Assembly: GCA_905147135.1 (NCBI GenBank)
Contig: LR990050.1
Coordinates: forward strand, 18,598,001-18,662,000
Direction of reading: 5' to 3'
Source of the DNA: Blastobasis lacticolella
Lineage: Eukaryota > Arthropoda > Insecta > Lepidoptera > Blastobasidae
DNA: 64,000 bases
The notes below the pieces were generated by a model. That model did no database searches. It was not told where the DNA came from and saw only the letters and a program-made list of their open reading frames with translations. The first letter of the stretch is position 1; every line of letters begins with the position of its first letter. Shown piece by piece: positions 1 to 11,198 of this stretch. Position numbers and translations under genes: made by a program.

Positions 1-347
1 ATGATTCATATTATTCACGTAGATAGTCAAAAACAAACCGACCTGCAAAGCAGATAAGGGATGTGATAATAGATATTCAATTATTTGCAGAAAAGCAGGT
101 AAAAGGTGATCCTTTTACTGACCTTGGCCTATTGGTATTGTTCTTTTGTATTCAACATGTTGCGTTAGAGATAAGAGTACCAACCTACTTGTACAATAAA
201 ACAGTAAAAATATTTTTGTACAATTCTATGCTATTTCACTATTTAATTAGGTTTAAGATAAGGCGTTTAGTACACAAAGCAGGTTCATAAGTCTATGAAA
301 TATAGGTATCGCAAGCGAATGGGGCCTACGATTTTACAATTATATTT
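1..347. repeat. 377-bp satellite monomer (partial, window start)
   Basis: Right-hand part of the satellite-like duplication that spans each unit joint. The motif gcgaatggggcctacgattt near 308-330 is the terminal block that recurs every 377 bp at the other joints. It contains a short open frame with no recognisable product. Confidence 0.8.
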
Positions 348-351
348 TGGG

Positions 352-696
352 GATCAATGCTGTACGCGTCCGTAGGCGAAGCCCTCTTTGGGCTTCATGA
401 CTCTAGATACCCTACACGGGATCCCTGGATAGTGCAAAATAAACAGCAGTCTCTCCGGTGGTAGGCTTCGGCCGTGGCTGGTCACCACCCTTCAGGCAAA
501 TGCGTCGTCAAGCGGCCCAGCCGTGTTTCGTTGCGATGTCTGGTGTAGCCGTCAGAAGGAGTGAATAATGCCTTCAAGGCTAGAGTGAATAGGCTGTTCC
601 TAGACAGACATGCTCCATCATCGACCGCATCGTCACTTACCACCAGGCGAGGTGGCGGTCAAATGCCTGTCTAGTAAAGTAATAAATAAAAAAAAA
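352..696 (+). mobile_element. Retroelement 3' tail (poly-A)
   Basis: GC-richer block with motifs such as ccggtggtaggcttcggccg, gtcacttaccaccaggcgag and a terminal A-rich run ending at 696. This arrangement resembles the 3' ends of lepidopteran LINE/SINE families; the assignment is from memory of such repeats and the 5' limit is uncertain. No open frame of note. Confidence 0.6.
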
Positions 697-902
697 GAGG
701 GTTGGTCTGGACAGTTGTGGTCGCTCTGCGTAACCGTGTTCTTCTTGATGCTCACCACTCCCGTACCGGGTGCTTAGCTTTGGAGAGCAGCGGGATGCGA
801 AGCATGGTTCCGCCGCTGGCAGACCATAGATAATTGGGGGCCCAAGTAGCTAGTTAGATACCAGTAAAAGGCTGCCCCGCCATCCTACGACAAATCCTAG
901 GT
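697..902. other. Unassigned repeat-like block
   Basis: Moderate-GC stretch between two retroelement-like blocks, with no convincing coding frame. It is present in all six units (for example 10690-10895) and may be the body of an older retroelement. Confidence 0.3.
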
Positions 903-1205
903 TTTTTTAAATGTTATACCACAGACAAACAGGCAAGCGGGCCACCTGATGGAAAGTGGTCACTGCCGCCTATGGTCATCAACAACACCAGGGGAGTCGC
1001 CAATGCGTTGCCTGCCTCTGAAAAGACCTCTTATATACCTCTTGAAGGATCACATGTCATAGTCCAAAGGAAACACTGTGGTTGGGAGCTCATTCCACAT
1101 CCGAATCGCACGAGCGAGAAACGTTCTTTCGAAGTACTCAGCCCACGGCGGGTGGTGCGATGGCGGAATTGTGCTGTAGGCACCTAATCGAAAAGTCCCT
1201 CGGAA
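903..1205 (+). mobile_element. SINE/LINE-tail-like repeat, plus orientation
   Basis: Starts in a T-run and contains ggcaagcgggccacctgatg, caacaccaggggagtcgcca and catagtccaaaggaaacact. About 150 bp of it recurs in inverted orientation in SPT2 intron 6 (4099-4260), which shows it is a dispersed repeat. The 71-codon open frame inside it is incidental. Confidence 0.65.
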
Positions 1206-1213
1206 CACTCCCC

Positions 1214-1241
1214 ATTATAATAATAATAATAATATAATAAA
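1214..1241. repeat. (ATA)n microsatellite
   Basis: Short ATA-triplet run right after the retroelement block. Units 4, 5 and 6 have one triplet fewer than units 1-3. Confidence 0.8.
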
Positions 1242-1770
1242 AGTATTTGTTTCCGTAAAAACCAGTTACTAATACAGATAGTAACATCAGTTTTTTCAAA
1301 TCTCACAAAGGTTTAACTTTATAGATAATGCAATCAGAGTGGACCCCTGATCCTGACACTAGGTAACTGTGATATCAAGGTCACTGATTCAAAGATGATT
1401 TTGAAGGTCATTTGATCGAGTTGAGACTAATTATAGAGAGTGTATTTATAATAGTGGAAATGTCCATTTTTAAATTAGATAGATAAGTAAAAAACGAGGT
1501 GGTAAATTAGAATACTATTATTAAAAATTAAAAAAACAGTATTTAAAAACAGTGACACAAGTTATTCACTAAAAATATTTTCGTTGATTGCGACATTGTT
1601 TAAATGCATGATTATTATATTTCAGCGTGTAAAAAAGTCGCATTCTCAGGTAACGTTTTTTTTAATATATGATGAGGAAACATGAGCAAGGCATTGGAAT
1701 AGATATATTTTGAACTTCTTTCAAAAGATTACTCAGTAATTTACAGTTTGTATAAAAGTAATAAATAATC
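1242..1770. other. AT-rich stretch, nothing recognised
   Basis: No gene or clear repeat seen. Bases 1483-1783 are the segment missing from units 4 and 5. Confidence 0.6.
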
Positions 1771-2105
1771 ACGCACGAGGGCCCGGGGTCCGCCGTGACC
1801 ATGATCCAGGATTCGGCAGGTTAGGTAATTACAGTGGAGCGACTGCCATCTGACCTCCATGTCCCTGCTACCAGGGGAACCTGATCAGATTGGATCATGG
1901 TTACACATGCAGTCGCCCGAATGTGCAGGTTTCATCACGATGTTTTCCCTCACCGTAAGAGCATCGGTTACTATTCAACTAATGTACATATCTCAGAAAA
2001 CAGTCATTGGTACATGGCCGAAGCGGGATTCAAACCCGGGACCTCTGGCTTACGAGTTGCATACGCTAACCGCTCGGCCACCGACGCTCTTCCAGTTTGG
2101 ATGAT
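1771..2105 (-). mobile_element. tRNA-derived SINE
   Basis: On the minus strand a tRNA-like head lies at about 2087-2012. A box tggccgagcgg (2080-2070) fits TRGCNNAGYNG, and B box ggtttgaatcc (2036-2026) fits GGTTCGANNCC with one change. The acceptor ends do not pair, so this is a SINE head and not a working tRNA gene. The body runs to a GC-rich end near 1771. The two short open frames inside are by-products. Confidence 0.75.
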
Positions 2106-3285
2106 ATGATCTATATGATAAATTAATATATTTAGCTTGAAAAAGATATCTACCAATTTCTTTAAATTTTTTAATATTAGGTATAGGTATTTGGATTTAA
2201 TTTTTTTTTATTATAAATTTAGTATAAATTAATAGAAAAATGTGGTAGCCTTTAACACTGCTGAGACAAAATGAAATGCAGGTAATATTTGATCATTATC
2301 CAAACGGCTAGTTTCATTTACCTTTATGAGAAAAGAAGAAGTGTAAGTAGGTATAGTTTTTAGTTGTATTTAAATAACCATATACCTACACTACAACTGT
2401 AATATTTTTGCAAATTCATTTTGACAACACGTGTCGCCAGTCGCGACTTAACTCTGCGTGAAACTGCGTGAGAATGCCTGTAAACGTAACGTCAATGTGT
2501 GCATGACGGAAATGGCGCTTTGTTTCCCGTGGACCTTCTGCTTGGGTTGGGCCGTTTTTATTTTGAGACTCAATGTATGGGAATGTGGAATTTACCCAAT
2601 GCTTACCAAACCAGTCATAAATAACTAAATAAACAGTTTTTTTTTCAACAAACGATCAGTAATTTGGTTATTTACAAACAAAGGGTAAAGTTGTTTAACA
2701 GAAATTATGTAAAATTTCAGGCAAAGTAAATGACTATTACATTACAAAAACTATAAATATGAAATATTCATATAACTCTGCACTTACCTAAGCTTATAGT
2801 AAAACAAATGAAAAACATTCAATCAAAGTATGAAAAAACTGGAAGTATCATTATAATATCACATTTCTATTTTAGGTACAAATTATTTGTTTGACATTTG
2901 CGGTGAAAATTATATAAGGGCAAGATAGAAAATAATTTGAAATCAAAATAACATTGTCGCCACCATCACATAGCTTACCTCATAATGTTTATGTATCAAT
3001 ACTTATTAATAAGCAAAATAAACAGTAAATTAAAAAGGGTTACGCAAGTAAGTACCTACACTATTTGGTACGTGCCTGGTACTGAATATGTCTACAAAAG
3101 TAGAAAACGTAATTAAATCGGTAAAACACTGGACTTATGAGAATTCAAAGATTATTCTCTGTCCCCTTCTTGCAAAGCTGAGATTACGTAATAAGTGGCG
3201 ACATAGAGACGTGACGTATCGCCCTCCTTGTCTAATTAGGAATTTAAAACGTTAATATCTTGCTTATGCGTTTATTACACATACA
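2106..3285. other. AT-rich spacer, nothing recognised
   Basis: No gene, RNA or clear repeat seen. A slightly GC-richer island near 2430-2580 contains an E-box (cacgtg) but no other support for regulation. Confidence 0.5.
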
Positions 3286-3396
3286 GTCGACGAAATTCAG
3301 AAAAGCGTGAGAGAAAGTGGAATGTGGTGCTCTTGAATTATTGCTCTTATAAACGTTTTGTTGGTATATGTAAGACTTTCATATACCAACAAATCG
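3286..3396. repeat. MITE-end relic plus 14-bp perfect hairpin
   Basis: 3286-3324 resembles one end of the foldback element at 8052-8274 (shared aaattcag, aaaagcgtgagag and agtggaatg). Next to it is a hairpin with arms 3357-3370 and 3380-3393 (tttgttggtatatg and its exact complement) around a 9-nt loop; with one mismatch the stem reaches 3354-3396. The same hairpin is at 13347-13389, 23348-23390, 33058-33100 and 42758-42800. Confidence 0.55.
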
Positions 3397-3951
3397 TTCT
3401 TTTTAATTACTTTAAAAATAAGCAAAAACATTTAAAATATCTAATTAGGGCTGTGACGTCATACCCCAAACGTCATCACAATGCACGGTTATCTCGTTTT
3501 ATGAGAAAGATACAGCCAAAAGTCTCTAAGTGCATATAAATCATTTTATGTAGGCATTTATAGCACTTTTCATATAAACTATGACATCCAGGTTGCTACC
3601 ATTCTACCCACGTTTTAAAATGGCGGAGCCTTGCTAACCAATGGCACGGCTTTATTTTGACAGCAGGCCTTATGCCACAGTAGCGACATCTGATGGATGT
3701 ATACCGAAAGGTATCGTGTAAACCTAAATTGTATTGGTCTATAAAAATATTTTAATTTTAGTCACATAAAGAAACAGGTTGAGGTTGAAACTCTCTAATT
3801 TTTAAAATATTTATATTAATCATCAACTTACACAGCTATACAAGAGTACACAGGCAACAGATTTAAAGTTAAAAGTACATAACGTAGTCGGATACAACAA
3901 GTTTTTTGGTCCGTCGAACTGTTCGAAAACTGAATATCAGTCGTCGCTAAT
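3397..3951. other. Intergenic DNA and SPT2 3' end
   Basis: Downstream of the SPT2 stop on the minus strand. A TATAAA-type variant poly-A signal lies at about 3815-3810, which would give a 3' UTR of roughly 140-160 nt; no canonical AATAAA is close. Near 3600-3660 are aaaatggcgg and a CCAAT box, both on the plus strand, with no gene behind them. Confidence 0.4.
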
Positions 3952-6900
3952 TCATCGTTTCTTCTTTGATTTCTTCGCGTTCTGCATCGCCTCGAGGCGC
4001 ATATCTTCCAAATCTTCGAGCCTTCCTGTAATAAAACGAATAAGATCAGCTTAGCAAATACCACAGTTTGTTAATACTTTTGAGAGTATTATGCAATCCA
4101 CACAGTGTTTCCTTTGGACTATGACATGGGATCGTTCGAGAGGTATATTGGAGGTCTCCTTAGGAGGTACCCCTGGTGTTGCTAATGTCCATAGGCAGCG
4201 GTGACCACTTTCCATCAGGTGTCCCGCTTGCCTTTTTGTCTGCTGTATTACATAAAAAAACTTGTTTGAAGTTCGCGCACGAAGGGCCGGGATCCTCCTT
4301 GACCATGATCCAGGGTTGACAACACTTACCTAGCTTTTTACTTATAGACTCCTCGCGCTGGACTTGAGCAAACGACGACACCATACTTGGATCGTCATCG
4401 TCGTCCATATCTCGATATCTGAATGAAAAAAAGAATAATAATATTAATGTTTGACAATTCACATAATGTAGCCCCAAAGTAAATAAAGCTTGTATTTATC
4501 TACTTTATCCATTATATATATCAACTTTTTATCCAGGAACGATAATCGAGACGGCGGGGGACTACCAGTGACACAATAAATAGAGAAGTGAAGATGAGAA
4601 TGCTTACCGCGACTTGTCATAGCCGAATATCTCCTTAATGTGCGACGAATAGTCCGTATTCTCGTCGTCGTCCTCGATGAAATCGTCCATCTCAGAGTCA
4701 TATTCAGATTCCGAGTCCAGGCGGCCTGTGGAGCACATTGATACATTTAGTTTTAAACATAATATTTTTGCAAAAATGTTTCATCTTTACTGTAATGGCA
4801 CTAACCATATGAAGATAATTCAAAGTGGTGGTCAATCTGTCAACTAGGTCAATAATAAATAATAATCTAAATACTTACGCTTGGCTTTCACCGGCGGTTT
4901 CCGTTTGTTCTCTTGCGGCCGCCGAGAGGCGTTCTTCAGACAGTTGAGATGCTTGCTGAAGTCGAAGATGGTAGGTGCGCGCTTGCTGGGCCCAGGCTGA
5001 GGTCGAGAGCCTTCTGGCCGCTTGCCTGCCTTGCGAAGCTCCGCCATCCGTCTCACTTCTTCGGGCCTGTGGCCGTTCACCATCGAAGACCCATCGAACG
5101 ACTTCTGCTTACTCGGCAACCTATCTTGCGAACTATGACTTTTCTGTGGCAATGGGACCCGTTGCTGCTGCGGAAGACTCTTCCCACTGACACCAGTCAC
5201 CTTTGTAGACTCTTTATTACTCGACAAAGCAAGTTTTTTCTCATTAGAGTTCTTATCTATCCTGTAAGTGTTCTGTGTCTTGAGATCAAAGTTCTTTTTG
5301 GCATCCTGTTTCAATAGCTCCTTAGACACTACTTTGGACTTCTCTACTCTCCTTTCAATGGATTCCAATTTCGCTTTCGTTCTGTCCACCTTCTCGCTGT
5401 CTTTATTCAACCTCTCTATTTCTCTATCAATTCTGTCCCTTTCAGCTTTCAATCGTTCTAACCGCTCCCTGTCTTGTCTCTGTCTTTCACGCTCTAACTT
5501 TTCTTTCTCTGTCATCGCTCTCTCCTCCTTGTCGTTGGTCTTTGGGTTGTTGTGCCTGCCACTCTTTTCTGCCTCAATACGCTCCAGCCGACGCTGACTT
5601 CGGGCTTGCTCCTCCTCATATTCTCGTCGTTGCTTCTTCGTCATCAGCCTTTCCGACCCCGGCTCTTTCTCCACTTTGTTGGGAGCGGAACCCGCCTGCG
5701 ACTCACTCATCTTCTGCTCAGCTAGCTTTATCAATTGAGTGAAATCCATTGGTGGAGGCATTGGCTTCCGTACATTGGTCGGTTTCTCATATTTCCTTTC
5801 TGTTTCAGATTTCGGAAGCGGACTCTGCTCTTTATCTGGAAAACATACGATTATTATTTTTTATACATAAACCAATACAGAAATAAACACGGTTTTAATT
5901 TGCAAATTAAAATATTATGACATTACAATTACTGTTGACTAACATTGAATTCCACAAATTGTTAAAATCTACAAAAGGATATCAAAGAATTAGGTATTCT
6001 AGTTTTATAAAAGAAAAGTTTATTATTTGTTAGCACCAAGAGAAAAAAAGTGCAGTCAAAAGCTTAAGAAAAGAATGATATGACTTACCATCATTTCCTT
6101 CCTCTCTGCGTCTGACACGCTTGTGGGGTACAGGGTCATCCTCGTGCTGTAAAGCATGCTTCACCCTTTCTCTTGTTCCATTCAAGTCTTTCTTTACAGA
6201 GCCATCTGAAAAATATTGTTACTATTAGTTAAATCATTTTTATGGTAGTCCTAAATGCTTCCTTCTAACCCTATTAAATTCATAAGAAGAAAGTTTGTAT
6301 GTTTGGACATTTATTTTGGCTCACATACGATACTTTTTAACCTGTTATTCAATGTAATTCTGGAACACTGTATAGCTAAAATGTGTGTGCAACAGCTAGT
6401 TGCTGTGGAAATCGGGGCAAAAGAAATCTTATAAAATACATAATTGTCATAATTGTTACGGAACATTTGAAGGATAGAGGTGATTTTATCATTAACAAAG
6501 ACAATATCTGAATTACTTACGGCTAGTAGAAAACTTTGGTTCATCTGGTATTTTACTGTACTTCTGCATCATTTTCGCATAGAGAGCAGCAGCCTCTTGT
6601 GATTCATATCCGTAGTCATCTTGGTCAGGCTGATCTGGGCCGTCCCTGGTCACGGCAGTGTTGTCCCTATCGATGGCATCAGCAATGACAGATTTGTTTG
6701 CAGACTTTATCACTTTTAATGTCTTCTGAATTTTGCGCAAGGCTTTAGGATCACGCATGGCCGAAAGTTCATCGCGTTTCCTTTGCGCTTCAAGTTTCTT
6801 CTGCCTGTCTTCCTCATCTTTCTTGGCCAAGAACTTTTGTATATTAGCAGACAGTTTGTCTTTAGGCTTATGTTCTTTCTTGGGGGGGTCAAATCTAGCC

Positions 6901-7184
6901 TTGTAAAACTGACACTCCCTCTCCTGTAATGATGAAAGTGAATCGTAAGTACAAATGATTATTTAGTCTACAACACATAGTAAAAAATATTATAAATCTT
7001 CACTACAACCGATAACGTTCTGTATAAGTAGAGCTTGGATAAATTATTATCGACAATATAAAAAAATAGAAGACAGAAGAAAGTGCAAAACAATGTGAAT
7101 TTTTATGATACGTTGAAAAATACTTACAGATGATTTTTGTTGTTGATTGCGCAGGGCAGCCAACATCGTTTCTAGATATTCCAT
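3952..7184 (-). CDS. Spt2: SPT2 histone chaperone, copy 1 (7 exons)
   Basis: CDS joins 7184-7128, 6923-6521, 6205-6089, 5835-4879, 4725-4608, 4418-4330 and 4025-3952: 1815 nt, 604 aa. Every intron starts GT and ends AG and the phases agree. The N-terminus (MEYLETMLAALRNQ, then PPKKEHKP and IQKFLAKK) fits the SPT2 family. Residues about 240-360 are highly charged, R/E/K-rich and probably coiled. The C-terminus has the SPT2 domain signature: acidic SEMDDFIEDDDENTDYSS, then HIKEIFGYDKSRYRD (about 537-554), MVSSFAQVQREESISKKLG, and a basic tail ending KKSKKKR. In animals and yeast SPT2 binds H3-H4 and acts in transcription-coupled chromatin handling in the nucleus; that role is inferred by family. 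The size is close to the human protein. No frameshift or stop is visible. Confidence 0.95.
4099..4316 (-). mobile_element. Inverted SINE fragments in SPT2 intron 6
   Basis: 4099-4260 is the reverse complement of part of the block at 903-1085 (shared acacctgatggaaagtggtc and catagtccaaaggaaacact). 4275-4315 matches the outer tail of the SINE at 1771 (cgcacga, ttgaccatgatccagg) in plus orientation. Both lie inside the last intron (4026-4329). Confidence 0.65.
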
Positions 7185-7480
7185 TTCGGTATTTTATTGT
7201 TTACTGTATTTAGAGTAAGTATGATTTAACACTACTCTCTAGACAATTTCGTTGCACACAAGCACTCCCGGAAAGTATTGTCACTTTTGTCCGTGAATGC
7301 AGAATTTATTACGGTTACAATATTAGGCACAAGGACGATACGTACAAGGACGACTCGCACGCGACTGTGAGAACTGTCGACTGTGGATCTAGAGCGCTGT
7401 CAAGGGTTTTATACGGATTACGCCAGACTGAAGCGAGCAGGTAGTGGACCCGCTGCGGAACCCGCCCTTTCACACCCTCT
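7185..7480 (-). promoter_or_regulatory. Probable SPT2 5' UTR and promoter region
   Basis: Immediately upstream of the SPT2 start codon, locally GC-richer than its surroundings and without a TATA box. It contains a 10-bp direct repeat acaaggacga at 7329 and 7344. The role is inferred from position only. Equivalent regions start at 17181, 27182, 36889 and 46589. Confidence 0.4.
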
Positions 7481-8051
7481 CGCTTTAATGGCCTGATTGG
7501 CTTGACGGTTACTGTGTTATTTTCGACATTGTATATCTAGCAACTTATATATTTTTTCTAAATTAAATTTTAAAATTAAGTAAATTAGCGAAGTTAAAAA
7601 ATTATTATTGACTGCAAAACTTTTTTAAAAGATACTGAAGATCAGGCGAAACTTATATAACAAGGGAAATGCGGAACATTAATTACGCATATAACAAATA
7701 GAAAAGACTTTATGTCCATCCCAAACATGATAATTTTGACAATTTATCATAAATATTATCGTGACAAAATTATGTAAGTAATAACACTACAGATATATAG
7801 ATTTTATTTAATATTGCCGCTGCACGTTAAGCGTTATATCGTTAGCGTAGTTATCTTCTTTTACTTACTACAGCGGTTAATCTGAAATCACTGTGCGAAA
7901 AAAGTTACATATGGCCAAACAAAATAATATTCATGTTGGATGGAGCAAACGAAGTAATGAACTCAAATCAAATAGAACATCATATTAACTATTACTTTTA
8001 TTCATTATTTAAGTAAGTAGTACTGTTATGCTTGATTGCACTAAAGTTGCA
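7481..8051. other. AT-rich spacer, nothing recognised
   Basis: No gene or repeat seen. Confidence 0.5.
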
Positions 8052-8274
8052 TGCGCTGATTACATTTGAAAAAGCGTGAGAGCAAATCAAAGTGGAATGT
8101 ATTGTATACATATAAAATTAAGTCCATTTTTGTATCACGGCTTTTGAAAAGTGGAGCGACGCATGGCATAGTATAAGTGATACAGAAATGGACCTTATTA
8201 TATGAGCAATACATTCCACTTTGATTTGTTCTAACGCTTTTTGTTCCTGAATTTAGTCAAATGTAATCAGCGCA
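8052..8274. mobile_element. Foldback MITE-like element
   Basis: About 223 bp whose ends are inverted copies: tgcgctgattacatttga at the left and its complement at the right. Further matching inner arms include caaatcaaagtggaatgtat, and inner still gtccatttttgtatcac against gtgatacagaaatggac. No coding capacity. No clear target-site duplication. Confidence 0.7.
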
Positions 8275-9240
8275 TTAAATAAGCTCCCCGAGATATTCCT
8301 AAGTATTTAGATGTCACAAAAGTGACTTAACGAATGTAGTTTTCAGTTAAGATTGGTGCAGTGCTTGTTATTGTTAAAAATATCTTAAATCCATTTAAGC
8401 GTTACCTAAAGTTGAGTGCAATGGCATTATTGTTTAATGTTACAGATATACCTACGCGACAATGAAACTGTACCTAATGTGTTCCATAAAGACGTTCAGT
8501 GTTTGTGTGAAAAGGTAAAAATTCCTCCGTCGTCAACTTTATGAGACATAGAAATATGTAGTTACCTACCTACACACTGTACCTACACAGCATACACAGC
8601 ATATACCGACTAGATATCTGCATAGTTCATAAGTACGAGTAGAGCCAACAGGCTCAGTTCCATTTGATTAGGCCATAAGTTTTCCCATAACTATTCGAGA
8701 CTTGCCGCCAAAGTTCGCTTAACCTTTTTGATCAAGCTGTAAGTAAAATAGGTAACAACCTGTGCTATACCACCAGCTTACAAATATAACGTTCATTTTG
8801 CCAAACAATACCACTTTTAAAGAGAACATTACACTTACAAACGAATAGCATTCAATAGCATTATTTTATGCTAATGTATGTGTACATTAGCACCTACAGT
8901 AATCAGATAAGGTAAATGTATAAAGTCTTCAAGGATTTTGTTATTGAAAAGCCCGCACGACTTATTTATTATTTTAATATCAATACACATCTCGATCGCA
9001 AAGTTACAAGTTTAACTTTTATTATTATAACAATCATACCATCCTACTAATATAGTTACACAAAATCTTGATGCGTTTAAAGTCGGCCATCCATCTATCG
9101 TGGCCATAAAAATTATTAGTTGTAAATGTGCGACTTTGGCATCAATAGGGTTAAAAGTTGGATCATGAGTAGGAAGCACACTTTCGCTGCGGCCGACGCA
9201 ATATGTAAGTTGTAATTAAAATCAGCGGTACGCGAGTGCG
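8275..9240. other. AT-rich spacer, nothing recognised
   Basis: No gene seen. The words cataccatcctactaatata near 9038 recall a common lepidopteran repeat end, but too little remains to classify. Confidence 0.4.
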
Positions 9241-9256
9241 GGCTGACTCGTTTCGC

Positions 9257-9265
9257 TATATAAAA
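9257..9265 (+). promoter_or_regulatory. TATA-type core promoter without a visible gene
   Basis: TATATAAAA in a GC-rich setting. A start near 9285-9290 would be about 30 bp downstream. No meaningful reading frame follows before the satellite at 9546. It may serve a non-coding RNA, a first exon whose gene lies outside the unit, or be a leftover. Confidence 0.35.
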
Positions 9266-9545
9266 TGCCCCAACGCGCAGACAGGCATTGCAGCGCGGCT
9301 TTGCCTGACAAATAATTTTATTATATACCTATACATAATAATTTATTACGTGAGAGCCGATGAACGCCCTATCAAACAATACAATTAGTATTCTGTGACA
9401 AACACGATCGAATTGTTAAATCTTATGGTTTAATGGATTTTTTGAGAATAAAATAACGTTCGGCAACCCCTATTATTGCAAACGATCGAATCAATACTAT
9501 ATACTAATACCTATATTACCTATTTAGGTGCCTAATACCTATAGA

Positions 9546-10340
9546 TATCGCATGCGAATGGGGCCTACGATTTTACAATGATATTAGGAATACAATATTT
9601 GAGGTCGGAAAAAACATGATTCATGCTAGCCAAGAACAAACCGACCTGCAAAGCAGATAAGGTATAAGATAAGGGATGTGATAATGGGTATTGAATTATT
9701 TTAAGAAAAGCAGGTAAAAGGTGATCCTGATACCGACCTTGGCCTATTAGTATTGTTCTTTTGTATTCATTATATTGACTTAGAGATAAGAGTACAGTAA
9801 AACAGTAAAAATATGTTTGTACAATTATTATCAATTCCACTACGTAATTAGTTTTAAGATAAGGCGTTTAGTACCTACACAAAGCAGGTTCATCAGTCTA
9901 AGAAATACTTAATACCAATAGGTATCGCATGCGAATGGGGCCTACAATTTTACAATGATATTAGGAATGCAATATTAGAAGGTCGGAAAAAACATGATTC
10001 ATATTATTCACGTAGATAGTCAAAAACAAACCGACCTGCAAAGCAGATAAGGGATGTGATAATAGATATTCAATTATTTGCAGAAAAGCAGGTAAAAGGT
10101 GATCCTTTTACTGACCTTGGCCTATTGGTATTGTTCTTTTGTATTCAACATGTTGCGTTAGAGATAAGAGTACCAACCTACTTGTACAATAAAACAGTAA
10201 AAATATTTTTGTACAATTCTATGCTATTTCACTATTTAATTAGGTTTAAGATAAGGCGTTTAGTACACAAAGCAGGTTCATAAGTCTATGAAATATAGGT
10301 ATCGCAAGCGAATGGGGCCTACGATTTTACAATTATATTT
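9546..10340. repeat. 377-bp satellite-like duplication at unit 1/2 joint
   Basis: The block tatcgcatgcgaatggggcc begins at 9546, again at 9923 and (as tatcgcaagcg) at 10300, both steps exactly 377 bp. The two monomers share aaaccgacctgcaaagcaga, gaaaagcaggtaaaaggtga and aagataaggcgtttagtac but have small indels. Confidence 0.85.
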
Positions 10341-10344
10341 TGGG

Positions 10345-11198
10345 GATCAATGCTGTACGCGTCCGTAGGCGAAGCCCTCTTTGGGCTTCATGACTCTAGA
10401 TACCCTACACGGGATCCCTGGATAGTGCAAAATAAACAGCAGTCTCTCCGGTGGTAGGCTTCGGCCGTGGCTGGTCACCACCCTTCAGGCAAATGCGTCG
10501 TCAAGCGGCCCAGCCGTGTTTCGTTGCGATGTCTGGTGTAGCCGTCAGAAGGAGTGAATAATGCCTTCAAGGCTAGAGTGAATAGGCTGTTCCTAGACAG
10601 ACATGCTCCATCATCGACCGCATCGTCACTTACCACCAGGCGAGGTGGCGGTCAAATGCCTGTCTAGTAAAGTAATAAATAAAAAAAAAGAGGGTTGGTC
10701 TGGACAGTTGTGGTCGCTCTGCGTAACCGTGTTCTTCTTGATGCTCACCACTCCCGTACCGGGTGCTTAGCTTTGGAGAGCAGCGGGATGCGAAGCATGG
10801 TTCCGCCGCTGGCAGACCATAGATAATTGGGGGCCCAAGTAGCTAGTTAGATACCAGTAAAAGGCTGCCCCGCCATCCTACGACAAATCCTAGGTTTTTT
10901 TAAATGTTATACCACAGACAAACAGGCAAGCGGGCCACCTGATGGAAAGTGGTCACTGCCGCCTATGGTCATCAACAACACCAGGGGAGTCGCCAATGCG
11001 TTGCCTGCCTCTGAAAAGACCTCTTATATACCTCTTGAAGGATCACATGTCATAGTCCAAAGGAAACACTGTGGTTGGGAGCTCATTCCACATCCGAATC
11101 GCACGAGCGAGAAACGTTCTTTCGAAGTACTCAGCCCACGGCGGGTGGTGCGATGGCGGAATTGTGCTGTAGGCACCTAATCGAAAAGTCCCTCGGAA
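10345..11198 (+). mobile_element. Retroelement-derived block, unit 2
   Basis: Counterpart of 352-1205: poly-A tail element to 10689, unassigned middle, and the second repeat from about 10896. Confidence 0.6.

Larger units (their letters stand above)
1..9993. repeat. Tandem unit 1 (SPT2 amplicon)
   Basis: Complete 9993-bp unit of a head-to-tail array. Position 1 has the same sequence as 9994, 19995, 29996, 39697 and 49398. It carries one SPT2 gene. Its SPT2 half matches units 4 and 5 (L366, Q416, I482 codons, no extra Arg codon), while its first third lacks their 301-bp deletion and 11-bp insertion and so resembles units 2 and 3. It is therefore a mosaic. The true left edge of the array is outside the window. 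Confidence 0.97.

Noticed and set aside
2012..2087. Possible tRNA gene
   Set aside because: A and B boxes fit, but the acceptor ends do not pair and the sequence continues into a SINE body.
972..2109. Open frames of 70-81 codons in the retroelement and SINE blocks
   Set aside because: They lie inside non-coding repeats, including the tRNA-like SINE head, and similar spurious peptides arise wherever these SINEs occur.
4913..5742. Plus-strand open frames of 66-182 codons (also in the other units)
   Set aside because: They are antisense to SPT2 exon 4, whose charged repetitive codons leave the other strand open. The sense strand has clear family homology.
4844..5761. SPT2 as a single-exon 305-aa protein
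   Set aside because: The frame is only exon 4. Its last residues read into an intron, and flanking exons with matching phases complete the family's N- and C-terminal domains.
9565..10283. 75- and 91-codon frames at the unit joints
   Set aside because: They fall in the 377-bp satellite, differ in frame between monomers and have no recognisable domain.
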